Positions 22,557-33,817 of a stretch of DNA of 64,000 nt are shown in pieces (the stretch's first letter is position 1; each line of letters opens with the position of its first letter). The notes under the pieces are model-generated. The model did no database searches and was not told the origin of the DNA. It was given only the letters and a program-made list of their open reading frames with translations. This DNA comes from Dipteris shenzhenensis (lineage: Eukaryota > Polypodiophyta > Polypodiopsida > Gleicheniales), in the NCBI GenBank assembly GCA_047967505.1, contig CM106541.1, one strand, 5' to 3'. Made by a program: the position numbers and the translations under genes.

Positions 22557-23278
22557 CTATCCACAGTGGTAACACTCAATGTTCCGTGCCCTGGATTTGC
22601 TACGAGACTTCCCTCTTTCTTGGGACTTCCCCCTGAACTGTGATCTACCCCTTTGCACATTTAAGGCTCCATCCTGCTTGTTGCCATCCATAGACTTCCG
22701 TCTAATCTCCTCGGCCAACAAGCTACCCACAACATCATCAAATTTCAGCACTCCACCAGGTGCAGAGTTACTGACAGCTATATAGAAGGTATCCCATGAG
22801 GATGGCAATGAACATAAGAGAAATATTGACTTAGTCTCCGCATCAAAATTCATCTTCTGAGCCTACTAAAGCTGGCTGAAAATAATATTGAATTCATTCA
22901 AGTGAGAAGCAATGGAGACCCCTTCCTTCATCTGCAGCTCAAACAACCTCTTCATGAGGTAAACTTTATTAGAGGCAGTTTCCTTCTCATAAGTGGCACA
23001 CAGTTTCTTCCACAAATCTTTCGTAGTCTGCTCATTACTACTGTGAAATAAACTGACTCTGCAAGGTGAAGTCTAATAGTAGACTTTGCTAATGCATCCA
23101 ACTCATTCCAATCATCCTCAGACATATTTGCAGGCTTAGCTTCAATCCCTGCCAAGGGTTTAATCTGCTTCTTTTGAATAAGCACATCCCTTATTTGTTC
23201 TTTCCACAAAGAAAAGTTTGTCCCATCAAACTTTTTAATGCTAAAAAGCTCCTTTTCAGACGTGGAAGGGGATGCCAT
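22557..23278 (-). pseudogene. Copia-B gag, frameshifted
   Basis: Starts MASPSTSEKELFSIKKFDG (ATG at 23278), the copia gag N-terminus, with FSLWKEQIRDVL and a DLW-type helix. A one-base deletion relative to the 58.2 kb copy (a run of As after CAGTAGTA, near 23040) shifts the frame. Two adjacent stops (about 22865) follow. The part from 22853 has SIFLLCSLPSSWDTFY, an Arg/Ser-rich region and the first half of the zinc knuckle (CYHCG at its end). Gag forms the particle. Confidence 0.8.
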
Positions 23279-24707
23279 GATGCAAATGAAACAAAATCCC
23301 AAATGCTAGTGCCTGCAAGAGAGAATCACACCAAATACTAGGTGCACCCAAATGTGTATGCCACAATAGACTGAAATATCTCAAAAAGACTCAAAGCTCA
23401 AAGCATCAAAAGATGCATCTGACTCATGTGCATATACTATGCATCCATATGAGCAAATCTGGCCCAAAAGAAAATGCCAATAAGTGCCAAATGACTCAAG
23501 CATAAACACCGTCCACTGGCATATGCATCAATTATATCTCATCCAAGAGAGCATAGCACTATCAGTGCATGACCAACAATGTGTCAAAGCTGTCCCTCAG
23601 CATCAAATAGCATCCATGTGCAAAGCGTCCATAAAAAATAGCATCCCACAAGGCAATTTGGGCCTATCAGCGCATCCAACAAGGACCGCAATGCATCCAA
23701 ATGGCCTATAAATCATCCATTGCAACCCAATGCATACCACGAATGAGCGCACACTGCTCAAACTACTGCAACCAGAGTGATCTGCATAATGTATGCTCAA
23801 GAAATCATAGTCCTATGGTAATGAGCGCTACTGAAAATAGAACCTGAGATGCTTCAAAACATGGGCACCATTGCATAATCGGACTCAGCAAGAAAATCTG
23901 CAAATATCTCTCTTCTGCCAGAACTCCAAAATCCCAACCGATGAGTGAGAAATGGGAGTCAACACTTATCCACTGCCATGTGGCATAAATCTAAGGTTTC
24001 AAAACCTTAGTATGAAAAATGCATAACAGAGAGACGAAATCGAATACACAGAGATTTATAACTCTGAAATCCTCCACCGAATCACACAAGAACTAATAGG
24101 TAGGGGTTTTTGGGCATCCGGAACGCAATGGGACAGACGGTTTTGGAAACCGTGGTCTCAATCACTGGGTCCAACACACGGACTGAAAAACGTTTTTTGA
24201 AACAGAGCTGTTTGTAAACTCCACCGGAGTGCGAATGATGAGCAACATAGAAGTTTTAGGACCTCTTGAGTCCACCGGAACTGACAGATCTGCAAATGGT
24301 TGCTCCAAACTTGAGTTCCAACTCCCGGGCAAAAAACGCAAGAACTGACACAGTGAGTCAGAAATCCAATGAAATGATCCCAGATTCAAGAATGAAGGTG
24401 TTTCCAAGCTCCTAAAGTAATGTGGACACCAAAAGCAAGCAATAGTTGCCTCTACAAGTCAATACAGAGTCTCTGTCATCGAACGGAACAGGGAAAAGCT
24501 CAAAAAACGACTTTTTCTTTGAAACCACTTAACAGGCTCTCAAAACCACTTCGTAAAGCCAAAGTGACTTTTCCAAAGGTTTCTCCAAGGCCTCTGCACA
24601 CTCGGATGCAAGTAAAGTCACCCACAAAGCTTCCCACAGAGCTTCTCCTTCCTCCCATAGAGCTGCTGAGCTTCAAGCATTCACGCACGCTTAGCTAGAT
24701 CACCCGG
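23279..24707 (-). other. Copia-B untranslated leader
   Basis: About 1.4 kb between primer site and gag with no coding frame. Parts of this leader recur in the 53.5-54.35 kb copy and, in the other orientation, at 56.6-57.97 kb (for example the phrase ACCGTGGTCTCAATCACTGG and its relatives), which identifies those copies as the same family. Confidence 0.7.
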
Positions 24708-24719
24708 GCTCTGATACCA
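24708..24719 (-). promoter_or_regulatory. Copia-B primer binding site
   Basis: On minus it reads TGGTATCAGAGC, an exact initiator-Met tRNA site, two bases inside the 5' LTR. Confidence 0.9.
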
Positions 24720-24721
24720 GT

Positions 24722-24892
24722 TGAGAGTGCTCTCAACGGAAGCAAGAACGGAAGAAGGAGAGAGAGAGACAGAGAGCCACACAAGTTTTGGTGGGTGCAG
24801 AACCACCCTAATCTTCTTTTTCATTCATTTATATATGTGTTTGAGTATTGTACATAACTGGGGTAAAGGCACAGTGACCTTTAACCCCCACA
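24722..24892 (-). repeat. Copia-B 5' LTR
   Basis: 171 bp; identical to the 3' LTR except for CATAACTGGGG against CATAACCGGGG. In element orientation it starts TGTGGGGGTTAAAGG and ends CACTCTCA. Confidence 0.9.
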
Positions 24893-24897
24893 ATCAC

Positions 24898-25353
24898 GTC
24901 ACTAATATTATTCAAGGGAATACACATATTTAGTATTTAATTATTCAATGTCGGAATCTCTCATCACAATATGTTTAAAACACATGTACCAAACCCAACA
25001 ATATTACAAGATAACAAAAATATCAAAGAACTAGCAGTTAAAAATGGCAAGGAATCTTTCATTGTTATATGTTTAAAACACATTTACCAAATTGAGCTAT
25101 ATTATAAAATGACAAAACTATCAAAAATTACTCCATGTAGACACTAATTCAGTTGCACCATTTATGTAGTCACAATTTGAGGTGCACCATATAGCCACAA
25201 AATGGCAGCACTAAACTGTAGCAACAACGAAAGGTCCATGCACACATGTCATGACCACAAACAGTATAGAAAACCATAATATATTGAGTAGTGCCTTGGC
25301 ACAAAATGTTTTCTATCTATAGAATACTATAGCAGCAGGTACTTATTTCCACA
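24898..25353. other. AT-rich spacer
   Basis: No gene seen. It contains two similar stretches with ATGTTTAAAACACAT (near 24969 and 25068), an old local duplication. Confidence 0.5.
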
Positions 25354-26389
25354 TCACAGGATTCTTGAAAGTGCATTGTAAAGCTCTTGCTTTGTCATTG
25401 ATGCTTGGTGGACCTCTTTGTGATTTTCTACATCTAGATCCAAGTACTACAATAGTATGTAATAAATGTGCTTGCAAGGAATGTAACGATCCAATCTTGC
25501 AGACCTAAATAGGAAGTCTTCGCAAGTGCAAGATGGAAAAATAGATATGGTCACTGTATATTGAAGCCCCCTCATGCAAGACCCAGTTGTACCAACAATA
25601 ATCTGCACATGCTTCTTAGGTTCCACCTCATTTACATGAAGCACCTCACATTCCATAGCCCTTGCTGAATCCATCCTTGCGTGCATATCTTCATAATTTT
25701 TTTCTAAAGACAACTCTCTGGCCCTCTCGAAATTCAAGTCTCGCTTGATTCTCTAAACGTTTTTTATGGCCTTGCCTAGATTTCCTTGACCCTTTTTGAA
25801 GTGGTTCTTCCATAACAAATCCTCCTTCTATAAGAATATGCAACTCGTCCAAGCTGATATTAGTTCCTTCAGCAACCTTCCACTTTGCTGGCGCTGGTTC
25901 TTGCAATGCCTCAATTGCTATTGTTGGATTCTAAGAGTGGTCCACACTATCCCCACAGAACCAGATTATTTGTGACTTTACACCTATCGGTGTTCTAATC
26001 CTCCCAAAAAATGGAGGTGCAAGGACTCCCAAAGCTCCTCTTCTGCCCTTTGAGTCAATTAACTTGTTACACTTCCCCCCCCTTTGATGCAGATACCCTT
26101 GGCAGCGGACTTGACTCCCTGTTTGCGTACATCGAATTGCCCACTTTGTCTGATGTATTTGCACCTCTACCACACCTTGTTCACAACCATCAAGATTGTT
26201 ATTGTCAATTACAACTAAACCTAAATGTCTTCTTCTTGGCACTAGTGTGCTAACTATTTGATACTCAGGCATGTGGGAGTCATCTTTATGGATTGTAGAG
26301 GACATGGACTTTGGTCTTTTCTTCCGCACTATTCTAATATCTCTAAACTCAATCCCACTTTCATGTGCCACTCCAAGTTCTGTAGCCAC
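25354..26389 (-). pseudogene. decayed SWIM-type zinc-finger gene, function unknown
   Basis: One frame runs minus from 26389 (MATELGVAHESGIEFRDIRI) to about 25691 with a single stop at 25931-25933. After one frameshift it continues as NFERARELSLEKNYEDMHAR from 25737. Near 25468-25530 it has SCTCEDFLFR...YIPCKH, a CxC-x15-CxH pattern characteristic of SWIM zinc fingers, followed after another stop by YLDLDVENHKEVHQAS to a terminal TGA at 25354. SWIM fingers occur in MULE-type and FAR1-related transposase proteins and in some plant regulators. I see no DDE transposase core or terminal inverted repeats, so either a host gene remnant or a captured gene piece is possible. Confidence 0.5.
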
Positions 26390-26514
26390 ATCATTGTAAG
26401 GTCAATGAAATTTATTTTCGAATAGGATCATTTACTCCACATAGATTCTCTTCTTCTTAGTTTTTGCATTGTTGGACCTTCACCAATGTGTTTGCCTCTC
26501 ATGTAGGTTCTCCA

Positions 26515-26880
26515 TAGCTAGATCAGAGTAGATTAGATCATCCTTAAAGGAGAGAACTCCAAAGTAGACAATCAAATCCATGCCCAAAAATTCCCAAATA
26601 GTTTCTAATTGAATTCAGTCACTATGCTCACATGCAATTTCACATCATCGCATTTTTTGAAACCCAACCACCATCAATCCAATGAGAGCAGACTTCAAAG
26701 TGTTCAAAAGAATTGATCAATTGAACTGTGGGTAAACTGAACATGATTTGCTTTATACACACATGGCATCATTATAAAGCCTATCAACTATTTTTCTCGC
26801 GTTGTGCACTTTATTCAAGCCTTATAAAGCCTCTTGGCTATTCCTGGAATCATTTTTCCACAAGCCTTGTAACAAATAGG
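26515..26880 (+). mobile_element. diverged Copia-A leader fragment
   Basis: Matches the leader of Copia-A at about 36040-36390 in order and orientation: GATCAGAGTAGAYTAGAT, CATGCCCRAAATTCCC, TTTCACATCATYRCATT, AGCCTCTTGGCTATTCC and CCACAAGCCTTGTAAC all occur in both with many substitutions between. No gag follows, so it is an isolated old fragment of the family. Confidence 0.75.
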
Positions 26881-27095
26881 AATATATTTGACTATCACGA
26901 GCCATATATTTGTTATGTAGTAAACTCACTTGCATAATTTATGACAAGTCCAAAATAGTCTCACTCGAATGCAACCAAAAGAGTCTTGAGATGCATCAGA
27001 GGTACAAGATAATTTTGAATTGAATGCAAAGGAAGTCATCCAAGGTTGCATGGATACTATGATAGTGACTATGCATGATAAATAGGGGATATGCA
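26881..27095. other. short spacer
   Basis: Nothing recognised between the Copia-A leader fragment and the tandem gag repeats. Confidence 0.4.
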
Positions 27096-27467
27096 AAGAG
27101 GGTGTGATGGCAACCAACTGCAAAGTAGTGGTAAAGCCCTAGTAGGAATTAGGCAATGCATCAAGTGTCATGGATACAAGCTAAGAATGTGGACTATCTC
27201 ATCAATATTTTCCAACTACTCTTTCAAATCCTTAACATTGGTAAGATAGGCATCTGTGTTACCACCCTCTTCAAGCTTTAAATCATTCAACTACTTGTGG
27301 AGATAGGCCACTCTAGGCTCATTCCACATCTGATATTAGGAGGCAAGCTAATCCCATGCTTGTTTAGATGTCTTGCATAAACAGATACAAGGGATAATAA
27401 GCCTTTTCACTGACAGAGCAATCAAGGCATGTGCTTTGGCATCACATCAATCCCACTAAATCTGCTC

Positions 27468-27857
27468 CTAAGTAGGAGGCAAAGTACCTGTAGTGTAAGA
27501 GACATATGCACTAGAAGTAGCATTAGACCCATCACCAGATGAGCCAAAGGTATTACCAAATGTACCAGAAGTAGGATGTCTAGTGAGTCTAACCTCAGTA
27601 CCTATAACAATATTCCAAAGATTCTTGGCAACTAAGGCATGCCCCATCATATAAGCCCACATGGGGTAATTTGTGCCATCAAGTTTGTCCTCAGACCCAA
27701 GCATCCCAAACAAGTCATCCTTCTTGCCAGCCATAGTGCAAAAAAGCAACGCAAAGGCACCAACTGACAATGCAAATGAGAGGAGGCAATCTCCCAAATC
27801 CAAAAGGCACCACCAGGACATTCCCATTAAAGAGGGTGTGATGGCAACCAACCGCAA
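27468..27857 (-). pseudogene. Copia-E gag N-terminus, copy 1
   Basis: From an internal ATG it reads MAGKKDDLFGMLGSEDKLDG then NYPMWAYMMGHALVAKNLWN, the LxGxNYxxWxxxMxxxLxxxxLW signature of plant copia gag (DUF4219/UBN2 region). Thr/Ser-rich linker sequence follows and the frame ends at 27468; further gag-like text (HALIALSVKRLIIPC, YLTNVKDLKE) continues leftward with stops. No zinc knuckle or pol follows. Confidence 0.7.
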
Positions 27858-28294
27858 GGTAGTGGTAAAGCCCTAGTAGGAATCAGGCAATGCATCATGA
27901 AAAATGCATACCCCTATGTGCAACATTGTGATAGCAAAGAGGGTGTGATGGTAACCAACCGAAAAGTAGTGGTAAAGCCCTAGTAGGATGCATCAAGTGT
28001 CATGGATACAAGCTAAGAATGTGGGACTACCTCATCAATATTTGCCAACTACTCTTTCAAATCCTTAACACTAGTAAGATAGGCATCCATGTTACCACCC
28101 TCTTTAAGCTTTAAATCCTTCAACTACTTGTGGAGATAGGCCACTCTAGCCTCATTCTACACCTGATATTAGGAGGTAAGCTGATCTCATGCTTGTTTAG
28201 ATGTCTTGCATAAATGGATACAAGGGATAATAAGCCTTTTCACTGACAGAGCAATCAAGGCATGTGCTTTGGCATCACATCGATACCACTAAAT

Positions 28295-28636
28295 CTACTC
28301 TTGAGTAGGAGGCAAAATACTTGTAGTGTAAGAGACATATGCACTAGAAGTAGCATTAGACCCATCATCAGATGAGCCAGAGGTATAACCAAATGTACCA
28401 AAAGTAGGAGGTCTAGTGAGTCTAACCTCATTACCTATAACAATATTCCAAAGATTCTTGGCAACTAAGGCATGCCCCATCATATGAGCCCACATGGGGT
28501 AATTTATGCCATCAAGTTTGTCCTCAGACCCAAGCATCCCAAACAAGTCATCCTTATTGCCAGCCATAGTGCCAAAAAGCAAGGCAAAGGCACCAACTGA
28601 CAATGCAAATGAGAGGAGGCAATCTCCCAAGTCCAA
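28295..28636 (-). pseudogene. Copia-E gag N-terminus, copy 2
   Basis: Nearly the same 113-residue frame as copy 1 (MAGNKDDLFGMLGSEDKLDG, YPMWAHMMGHALVAKNLWN) with scattered substitutions. Upstream sequence differs: copy 1 continues into GACATTCCCATTAAAG, whereas copy 2 continues into CAATTTATTGCACAAGC, so the duplication boundary lies at the shared AAAAGGCA. Confidence 0.7.
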
Positions 28637-28640
28637 AAGG

Positions 28641-28860
28641 CAATTTATTGCACAAGCTTCAAAGCTTTTTCACTACAAATGTGTGGCTATCACAAAGTGT
28701 ACCTACTGCAAAAAGACTTATTAGAGGATTTTACTATTTTGTCACTTTCATTGATGACTTTACCAGATACACTTGGATTTTTGCCTTGAAATCCAAATGC
28801 GAAGTTTTTGCATGTTTCAAAAATTTCACAAGGAGCTCACTAGGTACTAGCCAAGTCCAG
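28641..28860 (+). pseudogene. copia integrase fragment
   Basis: Plus-strand frame: [20 protein letters not shown] followed by [15 protein letters not shown]. This is the first catalytic-Asp region of a copia integrase. It is cut off after the FKNF helix. It abuts the gag tandem block on the opposite strand, so it is a separate fragment or part of the same rearrangement. Confidence 0.7.
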
Positions 28861-31477
28861 AATGTGGGTAGTTCTGTAAGTGATCCTTACAGATAACCTA
28901 GTTACCTCGTGATCGATGAGCGCAATAGAAGAGGCCTCAATGTTAGATTGAAAGGGGGTAATCTATCTATGTGGAGCCCCAAACTCTCACCTCTAATCAC
29001 CCTCGACCGCGAAAGTCATGGATGAAGATGGGACCAGCCATGGTAACCTACCTCAGCCTGTGGTACAAAAGCCATACTTGTTAAAGCTACGTATAACCTG
29101 AAATGCCACGTCAAGCTATAGTGGAGATGCTCTGAACTGGACCAAAACTATCTCATGTGGGACTGAAGGTGTACTGCGGATTTCCATGATAGCAAGAGAA
29201 CCTAAAGCCTCTCCACTCAATCCCAATCTACTTCTAATAGGTCAGGCCTCCAACAAAGACTGCCATACAGACCCATTGGCCAGACCAAAAAATCAAAGAG
29301 AAAAGACTTGGTCCAGGGATCCTAAAAATGAGAGTGAAAATGAGAAGGCAAGGAGAAGTGGAGGGAAGAGGCTGCAACAACCAGTCACAAGAGGAAGAAG
29401 GGGTAGAGGAGCAAGGAGGGAACTGAGCCAAACGGAAAAGAGGAGAGGGAGGCAATAGAGAGCAAGGGAAATATCAAGATTGCTTTCTAATTGACAAACC
29501 AAATTTTGAAGTGAACAATTTCAGTTGGACTGTAAGGTTCATAGAATTTCTCAGTATCTTATATGACATGATGCAAAGATGGTCTTTTTTTTTAATACTC
29601 TTGCTTAACCAATTAATGATGAACATGAAGCTTCATGCGGCATTCACGCTACTTGGTAATGATAGGAGTTTGTAGACCAAAAATACAAATCTTCTACGCT
29701 TTTGCTTCATACACCCATTCAGTTCATAGTTACAAAAGAATGGGAACATTCTGAAATTTCAAGGTGTCAGAACAGGAATGTTTTGGGAAGGGGGAACAAG
29801 GGAACATGAACCAAAATGTCGTGTCATACATGACACATCATCATATGACATAAAACTATGTTAGAAAATGAAAGAAACCAACATTTTACAGCTTTAAACT
29901 CTCTATATCTAAAATACCCATTTAAAACTTTCAAACAGCAACCAAAAAAAAAGAGAACGTTCCGAGGCCGTTCTAGTTCCAGCTTGCTTCTTAGAATGGC
30001 ATTTCCACATTCCAAGAAGACGAAACGCTGTTCCTAGGTAACTATGATTCAATTACATATTGTGATGCACTATTGTGTTTGTTTCATACAACACTTTTCA
30101 AATCTTCTTACATCAATCATGGAAACATGCATTGAACTACAAGGATATATATCCCTCTAGCAAAAGCATCTATATTTGCCCTTGAAGACAAAGGCCCATC
30201 ATCCAACACCCACAGAATTTCCACTTCATTTTGTTCAGCCATTGCTTCAACCAAGTACGAATAATACCTCCAGCAAGATCATCATGCTAGCCAAAGGGGG
30301 TTTACCTTCTTCAACACTCAACAATTGTCGAACATAGCATGCTAAATAGAGCATACCTTGTGTATGGTCGGTATGTGATGCCCCCAACAACTTGATTTAG
30401 CTTAATGATCATCATCAATTTGTGGCTCCTAGGCATTGTCACAAAAATATTTACAAGTTGAGACTATCCACCACATAGACCACATAAATACTTTGCTTTT
30501 AAGACACAATGAGTTACAATGTTCAATTGCATACACAAATCTTTGACAAAACTAAATCATAAGTAAGAAGAGATGTTGCATAGTAATCACATTGAGTTTA
30601 AAGAGAAACTAGACATACAATTCAAGGGAAATATGAAAAGATCACTAAACTATAGTCTTAGTGAAGTTGCTCATCATACAAAGATATACCTTTGTAAGCT
30701 CATCATTACTAATGAATGAGCAAAGGAGATCATTACTAATGAATGAGCAAAGGAGATTATTTCAAGGCCCATGACCCTCCAGTAATCCAAAAAAGTATTG
30801 AGTGGAATGTGAAGGGATTTGGGACAAAGGGGACAAAGGAGGATAATGACTTGTTATCGTGAAGACTCAGCCTCTACACACAAGCTACTAGTAAAGTGAG
30901 AGAATATCATCTACATGAGCTAGTACTAATGTCACATGCACCCCTGTGTCAAGTGCATGGTGACACACTGGCTAGCTAAGCTCATCTTTCATCACTAGGT
31001 AAAACCACCAAAAAGGACATCAAAGAAGGTCAATATGGAAGGTCCAATCACAAGCAACCAATTGCCTTTCGGAGGAGGGCTGAATAGGGTGGACCAGGTT
31101 GGACTAGATGGTTGGTCGACTTGTCAGTGAGTTGCCCTGGCTAGTTGGCTAGGCCCTATTTAAGGGGATTCAGGCTCCCATTCTTGGGTGTGACTATTCT
31201 GTGCCATCTTTTGCCTATTCTGCCCCACACCTCTACCCCTCATTGCCATCTCAAAACAACGGTAACACATCTTCAGCGAATTTCCACAGCTGCCTATAGG
31301 CAACCAAGCATGCATCAGATCTGGTCCTTTCTAGCATAGTTCCAACTTGTTATGAAGGAGATCTAGGAGTAGCCCACCATGCACATCAGTTCAACAAGCA
31401 TTCTGCATTCAGTGGGCTGCCATCTGCCTCAGTTTCAGCATCAGCGATATCCTACATGATGCCTCTTTGTGTCTAGT
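28861..31477. other. spacer without recognised gene
   Basis: About 2.6 kb. It includes a purine-rich stretch at 29280-29460 that opens an Arg/Lys/Glu-rich frame without any domain, and AT-rich sequence beyond. A 27-bp direct repeat (CATTACTAATGAATGAGCAAAGGAGAT) occurs at about 30705 and 30731. No gene is supported. Confidence 0.5.
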
Positions 31478-31913
31478 TGAGAAAGTCAAGAGTCTCCCCA
31501 CATGGAGCCCATAGGGACCCTCTCTTTTCCATATGTCCACATCCTCCTTATTCCACATGGAAATTCTAGAAGGATTCCTCTTGACTCCATACTCCTCCAC
31601 ATGCCTTCCACATGCTTGGCATGTGATCTCTCTTATATTACTGGAATACATGGACATGAACCCACCTCTTTATATGACTCACTCTTCCTATTTTCTAAAA
31701 ACCCCATAATATCCCATACATAAATAACTCTCACCCCATACCAAGGTATTTATCATTCATAAACATGGTATTTACAATGATACATTCCACTCATCCTCTC
31801 AATCCCATACAATATCTTAGAAAATAGAAATAAGTGAGACCCACTAGGCTATCTTGATACTCAAACTCTTATCAAACAGAAGAAAACAATACCAATGCCA
31901 AATAAAAATATCA
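31478..31913 (-). repeat. Gypsy-1 3' LTR
   Basis: Shares its whole length with 50726-51166, from GAGAAAGTCAAGAGTCTCC to AAATAAAAATATCA. The adjoining 31929-31940 run of Ts and Cs (minus: GGGGGGGGAAATA) is a polypurine tract, so the true inner end may be about 31928 instead of 31913. Confidence 0.75.
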
Positions 31914-31980
31914 ATTTTTGGCATCACATATTTCCCCCCCCAGCAGATCCTTTCTAGTATCAGAGAGGGCCTGCTGGCCC

Positions 31981-33158
31981 TTAAGGTGGTCGAGCATAGA
32001 AGAATTTAAGGTGATACTCATTGCTACGTCCAGGTATCACCATGCCATCAACATCCTCAAGCTGATAGGTTCCATTGGTGAGCTTCTTCTTGACTCGATA
32101 TGGTCCCTCCCATCGGCTGATAAACTTTTTGTCTAGTCGCTTGTCCAGACGGCTATCAAATCTCATGACCAAATCTCCTTCTGCAATATCTTTCTTCTTG
32201 CATAATTTGGTGTCAAAATGGGCCTTGCGCTTTTTTTGAGAAGCTTCCAAGTTTTGTAAGGCCTGTAATCTGCATTCATCCAAGGCTTCTAGGTGTACCA
32301 AGCATTGAGCATAGGCATCCTCCTATCCTTCTATTCTTCCAACAGCAGTGCGAAGACTATGTATCTCCAATTCAATGGGCAAAATGGCTTCTATTCCATA
32401 CACTAGTTGGAATGGTATAAACCCAATAGCTAGCTTGTGTGTGGTTTTGTAAGCCCATAAAACTTTTGCCGAGTGCCTATCCCAATGCCTTTTCTTGGTG
32501 TCTACAAGCTTTCACATTGAATCGCACAACAATCCATTTGTTTTCTCAGCCAAGCCATTACATTGGGGATAGTATGGCATGGACCACATCTTCAGCACCA
32601 CATCTTTAGTTTATGCACCACATCTTCAATTAGTTCATTTCTAAAAGAGGTTCCTCCATCAATGAGAATTTCCAAAGTACAACCACAAAGCGTGAACAAA
32701 TTTGATTAAAGAGAAATTTTTTTAATGTGCTTGCCTTGCTATTGACTATGGCCTTGGCCGCTGCCCACCAAGTCACATAATCTATGGCCACCAATAAATA
32801 ATGCTTGAGATGAGCGAGGGAATGGTCCCACAAAGTCCAACCCCCACCTCTCAAATGGTCCATATGCTGGAATAGGCTTCAAGGGCCCAGGAATCAACTG
32901 GCACCTTCCAAACTTTTGGCATACTTTATAACTTCGACACCATTCATATACATCCTTATGGAGGTGTGGCCAAAAGTAACCTGCAGTAAGAATTCTCCTA
33001 GCTGTGCTCGCTGAAGCAAAATGACCGGAGCATTCATGACACATTTCTAGGATTCTCCTAGTCTCCATGGGATGGACCACTTGACGGAGCACCTTATCTT
33101 TTCCCAATTTATAAAGAATGTCATCAACAATAGTATAGGGACAAGCCTTCCTTACCAA
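31981..33158 (-). pseudogene. Gypsy-1 integrase
   Basis: From 33158: RRILEMCHECSGHFASASTA followed by GYFWPHLHKDVYEWCRSYKVC, the H-H-C-C zinc domain. Then RWGLDFVGPFP with the first catalytic Asp and, after a frameshift, HYLLVAIDYVTWWAAAKAIV with the second. Stops interrupt around 32300-32630. The C-terminal domain (32301-31981) reads SQKKRKAHFDTKLCKKKDIA, GDLVMRFDSRLDKRLDKKFI, RWEGPYRVKKKL, the GPY/F module. No chromodomain is evident after it. The gene is non-functional. Confidence 0.8.
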
Positions 33159-33247
33159 TCTCTACTTCTGCTGTGGAGTTAACCCTCGAGGAAACATGCC
33201 TTCTTCCACATATTGCTGAACATCTTGCAGTTTTGGCCATCCAATGT

Positions 33248-33817
33248 CTACCAAAGAAACCCCCCTCGGTCTTGTACTACAATGGGATGCACTATCTCTA
33301 TGAAATCATCACAAAAGCATTGATAATACTTGCTTTTTCCTATAATTCTGCGAACACCAATGACACTCTCAGGACTTGGCAATGCCATGATTGCTTGAAC
33401 CTTGTCAGGATCCATTTGCAGGCCTTCTTCAGACACAATATGCCCCAACAAGGCTACTTTTTTTTTAGCCAAATGACACTTGCTAGGATTTAGACACCCT
33501 TTTGCTTCATCAATCCTACCTAAGGCCATCTTTACTTCTCCATGTGATCTATGCTCCTAGAATAAATGCAAAAATCATCCAAAAACACCCTAATGAACTT
33601 TCCCAAGTAAGGCTCAAGCACTTGACTCATGAACCTTTGAAATGTAGCTAGTGCATTGGTCAACCCATAAGGCATCACTCTATAAGCAAAAACTCCCCAA
33701 GGTGTGCCACAAACAAGGCTCTGATACCATGTGAAGATAGTGGGAGAGAGGGAAGGAGTCTCACTTGAGGCTTTCTCTTTTGATCTTCCTCCTGAATACA
33801 AATTTGAAAGTACCCAG
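33248..33817 (-). pseudogene. Gypsy-1 reverse transcriptase (C-terminal part) and RNase H start
   Basis: Reads TPWGVFAYRVMPYGLTNALA, FQRFMSQVLEPYLG and IRVFLDDFCIYS, where FLDD is the catalytic box. After a frameshift: NPSKCHLAKKKVALLGHIVS, the connection to RNase H. Between the DQK motif at the Copia-A boundary and TPWG lies about 60 bp of foreign-looking sequence that includes TGGTATCAGAGC (about 33720-33732), an initiator-Met primer-type sequence. The N-terminal part lies beyond Copia-A at 40589-40925. Confidence 0.75.
33813..33817. repeat. Copia-A target-site duplication, left
   Basis: CCCAG, repeated at 40584-40588 directly after the 3' LTR. Confidence 0.85.

Larger units (their letters stand above)
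18954..24892 (-). mobile_element. Copia-B: full-length Ty1/copia element
   Basis: A 5,939-bp minus-strand element with 171-bp LTRs that differ at about one position, flanked by ATCAC on both sides (18949-18953 and 24893-24897). In element direction: LTR, perfect primer site, leader, gag, protease, integrase, reverse transcriptase, RNase H, polypurine tract, LTR. Near-identical LTRs mean recent insertion, yet several stops and frameshifts break the polyprotein. Two other members lie at 52493-54530 and 56444-62618. Confidence 0.9.
27096..28640. repeat. tandem duplication of a copia gag block (two long units and one short)
   Basis: The phrase GAGGGTGTGATGGYAACCAAC begins units at about 27096, 27831 and 27938. 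Units one and three each contain the same minus-strand gag and flanking text with an offset of about 833 bp; the middle unit is only about 107 bp. The phrase GACATTCCCATTAAAGAGGG before the second unit matches the 3' end of copia polyproteins plus polypurine tract (compare 40216-40235), but on plus, opposite to the gag. The block is therefore a rearranged hybrid that was then duplicated. Confidence 0.7.

Noticed and set aside
24700-24720. Possible tRNA gene at the TGGTATCAGAGC matches
   Set aside because: These are 12-base primer binding sites beside LTRs, not cloverleaf-forming tRNA genes.
18954-24933. Short frames across the two Copia-B LTRs (for example the RVLSTEARTEEGERE frame found twice)
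   Set aside because: Identical because the LTRs are identical; no protein function implied.
29186-29458. Basic 90-codon frame ending in Arg-rich RGRRGRGARR-like sequence
   Set aside because: Composition follows the purine-rich DNA; no domain and no context.
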